NCBI GenBank assembly: GCA_020429905.1
Contig: JAGQKX010000006.1
Span: 1-13,010, forward strand
Source of the DNA: a candidate division WWE3 bacterium
GTDB taxonomy: Bacteria; Patescibacteriota; 4484-211; JAGQKX01
DNA: 13,010 nt
Direction: 5' to 3'
Made by a program: the position numbers and the translations under genes. Of this stretch, positions 12,736 to 13,010 are shown in pieces. Within the stretch, counting starts at the first letter, position 1, and every line of letters starts with the position of its first letter. The notes below the pieces were generated by a model that was not told the origin of the DNA, did no database searches, and saw only the letters and a list, made by a program, of their open reading frames with translations.

Positions 12736-13010
12736 ATGCAAAAATACTGGCAGGTATTTAAGATGGGGTGGCAGAGTATGTTGGAATATCGGACAAACGT
12801 TGTTCTCGGTCATGTCCGAAACTTGATTGCCATCGGTGTGGTGTACGTTTTGTGGGACGCCGCGTATCGCAACCAACAGCTATTTTCTACATTTGATCGA
12901 CAAGAAATGCTCACGTATGTATTTGGGTCATATATCCTCATTTCGATCGTATTCATGTTTGTTTCGGAAAGCATCGCCCACGATATAACGCGGGGAGATC
13001 TTTCAAAAAA
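12736..13010 (+). CDS. ABC-2 type permease subunit A3, 5' part; 3' end outside window
   Basis: An open frame of 91 codons running off the window. It starts MQKYWQVFKMGWQSMLEYR, very like A1 (MQKYLGIFRNYFSSSLEYR), then has a first membrane segment (LIAIGVVYVLWDAAY), a second (VFGSYILISIVFMFV) and ends in ESIAHDITRGDLSKK, the beginning of the E-I-x-x-G-x-L block of the family. It is therefore the start of a third ABC-2 permease of the A type; by analogy a B3 gene, and possibly the missing ATPase, may follow downstream. The start is fixed by the leaderless TATAAT and by the match with A1. Confidence 0.85.
   Translation, partial: MQKYWQVFKMGWQSMLEYRTNVVLGHVRNLIAIGVVYVLWDAAYRNQQLFSTFDRQEMLTYVFGSYILISIVFMFVSESIAHDITRGDLSK

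Noticed and set aside
1..13010. CRISPR arrays, insertion sequences, transposases, toxin-antitoxin pairs, rRNA genes
   Set aside because: No regularly spaced repeats, transposase motifs or rRNA-like sequence were seen on either strand.

Overview
The window looks like a stretch of small bacterial chromosome. It uses the standard code: TGA closes one gene and is not read through anywhere. Gene spacing is tight, Shine-Dalgarno sites are mostly absent, and many genes start with an ATG lying exactly where transcription should begin downstream of a TANNNT -10 box, so many mRNAs look leaderless. The divergent RNase J, the FtsK/RodZ-like/YtxH-type genes and the transporter-rich remainder fit a Candidate Phyla Radiation (Patescibacteria) bacterium. 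That placement is inference from gene style; the window holds no marker that fixes the taxon.

Left part (1-5344), housekeeping. The 3' part of an RNase J family gene converges on a small Nudix hydrolase, the two stop codons interlocking. Divergent from the Nudix gene runs a cell-division and envelope set: FtsK/SpoIIIE DNA translocase, a RodZ-like protein (HTH, one membrane segment, Ig-like domain), a YtxG/DUF948-like membrane coiled-coil protein and an overlapping YtxH-like protein.

Middle part (5345-7950). A TauE/SafE-type permease with its own promoter is followed by about 390 bp of non-coding DNA dense in inverted repeats, including a 12-bp stem whose arms read like a Shine-Dalgarno and an anti-Shine-Dalgarno. 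Then come a 56-codon small ORF with a well placed extended -10 box and an MFS transporter that has the clearest SD in the window, closed by a textbook intrinsic terminator.

Right part (7978-13010), an ABC-2 exporter cluster. Two complete pairs of ABC-2 (PF06182/DUF990-type) membrane subunits (A1-B1 and A2-B2) and the start of a further A-type subunit (A3) are encoded without any ATPase gene in the window. Between the pairs sit an isopentenyl-diphosphate-isomerase-like Nudix hydrolase, an AT-rich single-pass membrane protein of unknown function, and a tRNA-Cys(GCA) on the minus strand. The gap between B2 and A3 carries a G-quadruplex motif, a long bulged hairpin and a G-rich repeat that also occurs behind the TauE gene.

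Most unusual points: the missing motif C histidine in the RNase J paralogue, the leaderless promoter pattern, the structured interval with a candidate small gene or RNA upstream of the MFS gene, and the tandem permease pairs with no ATPase nearby.
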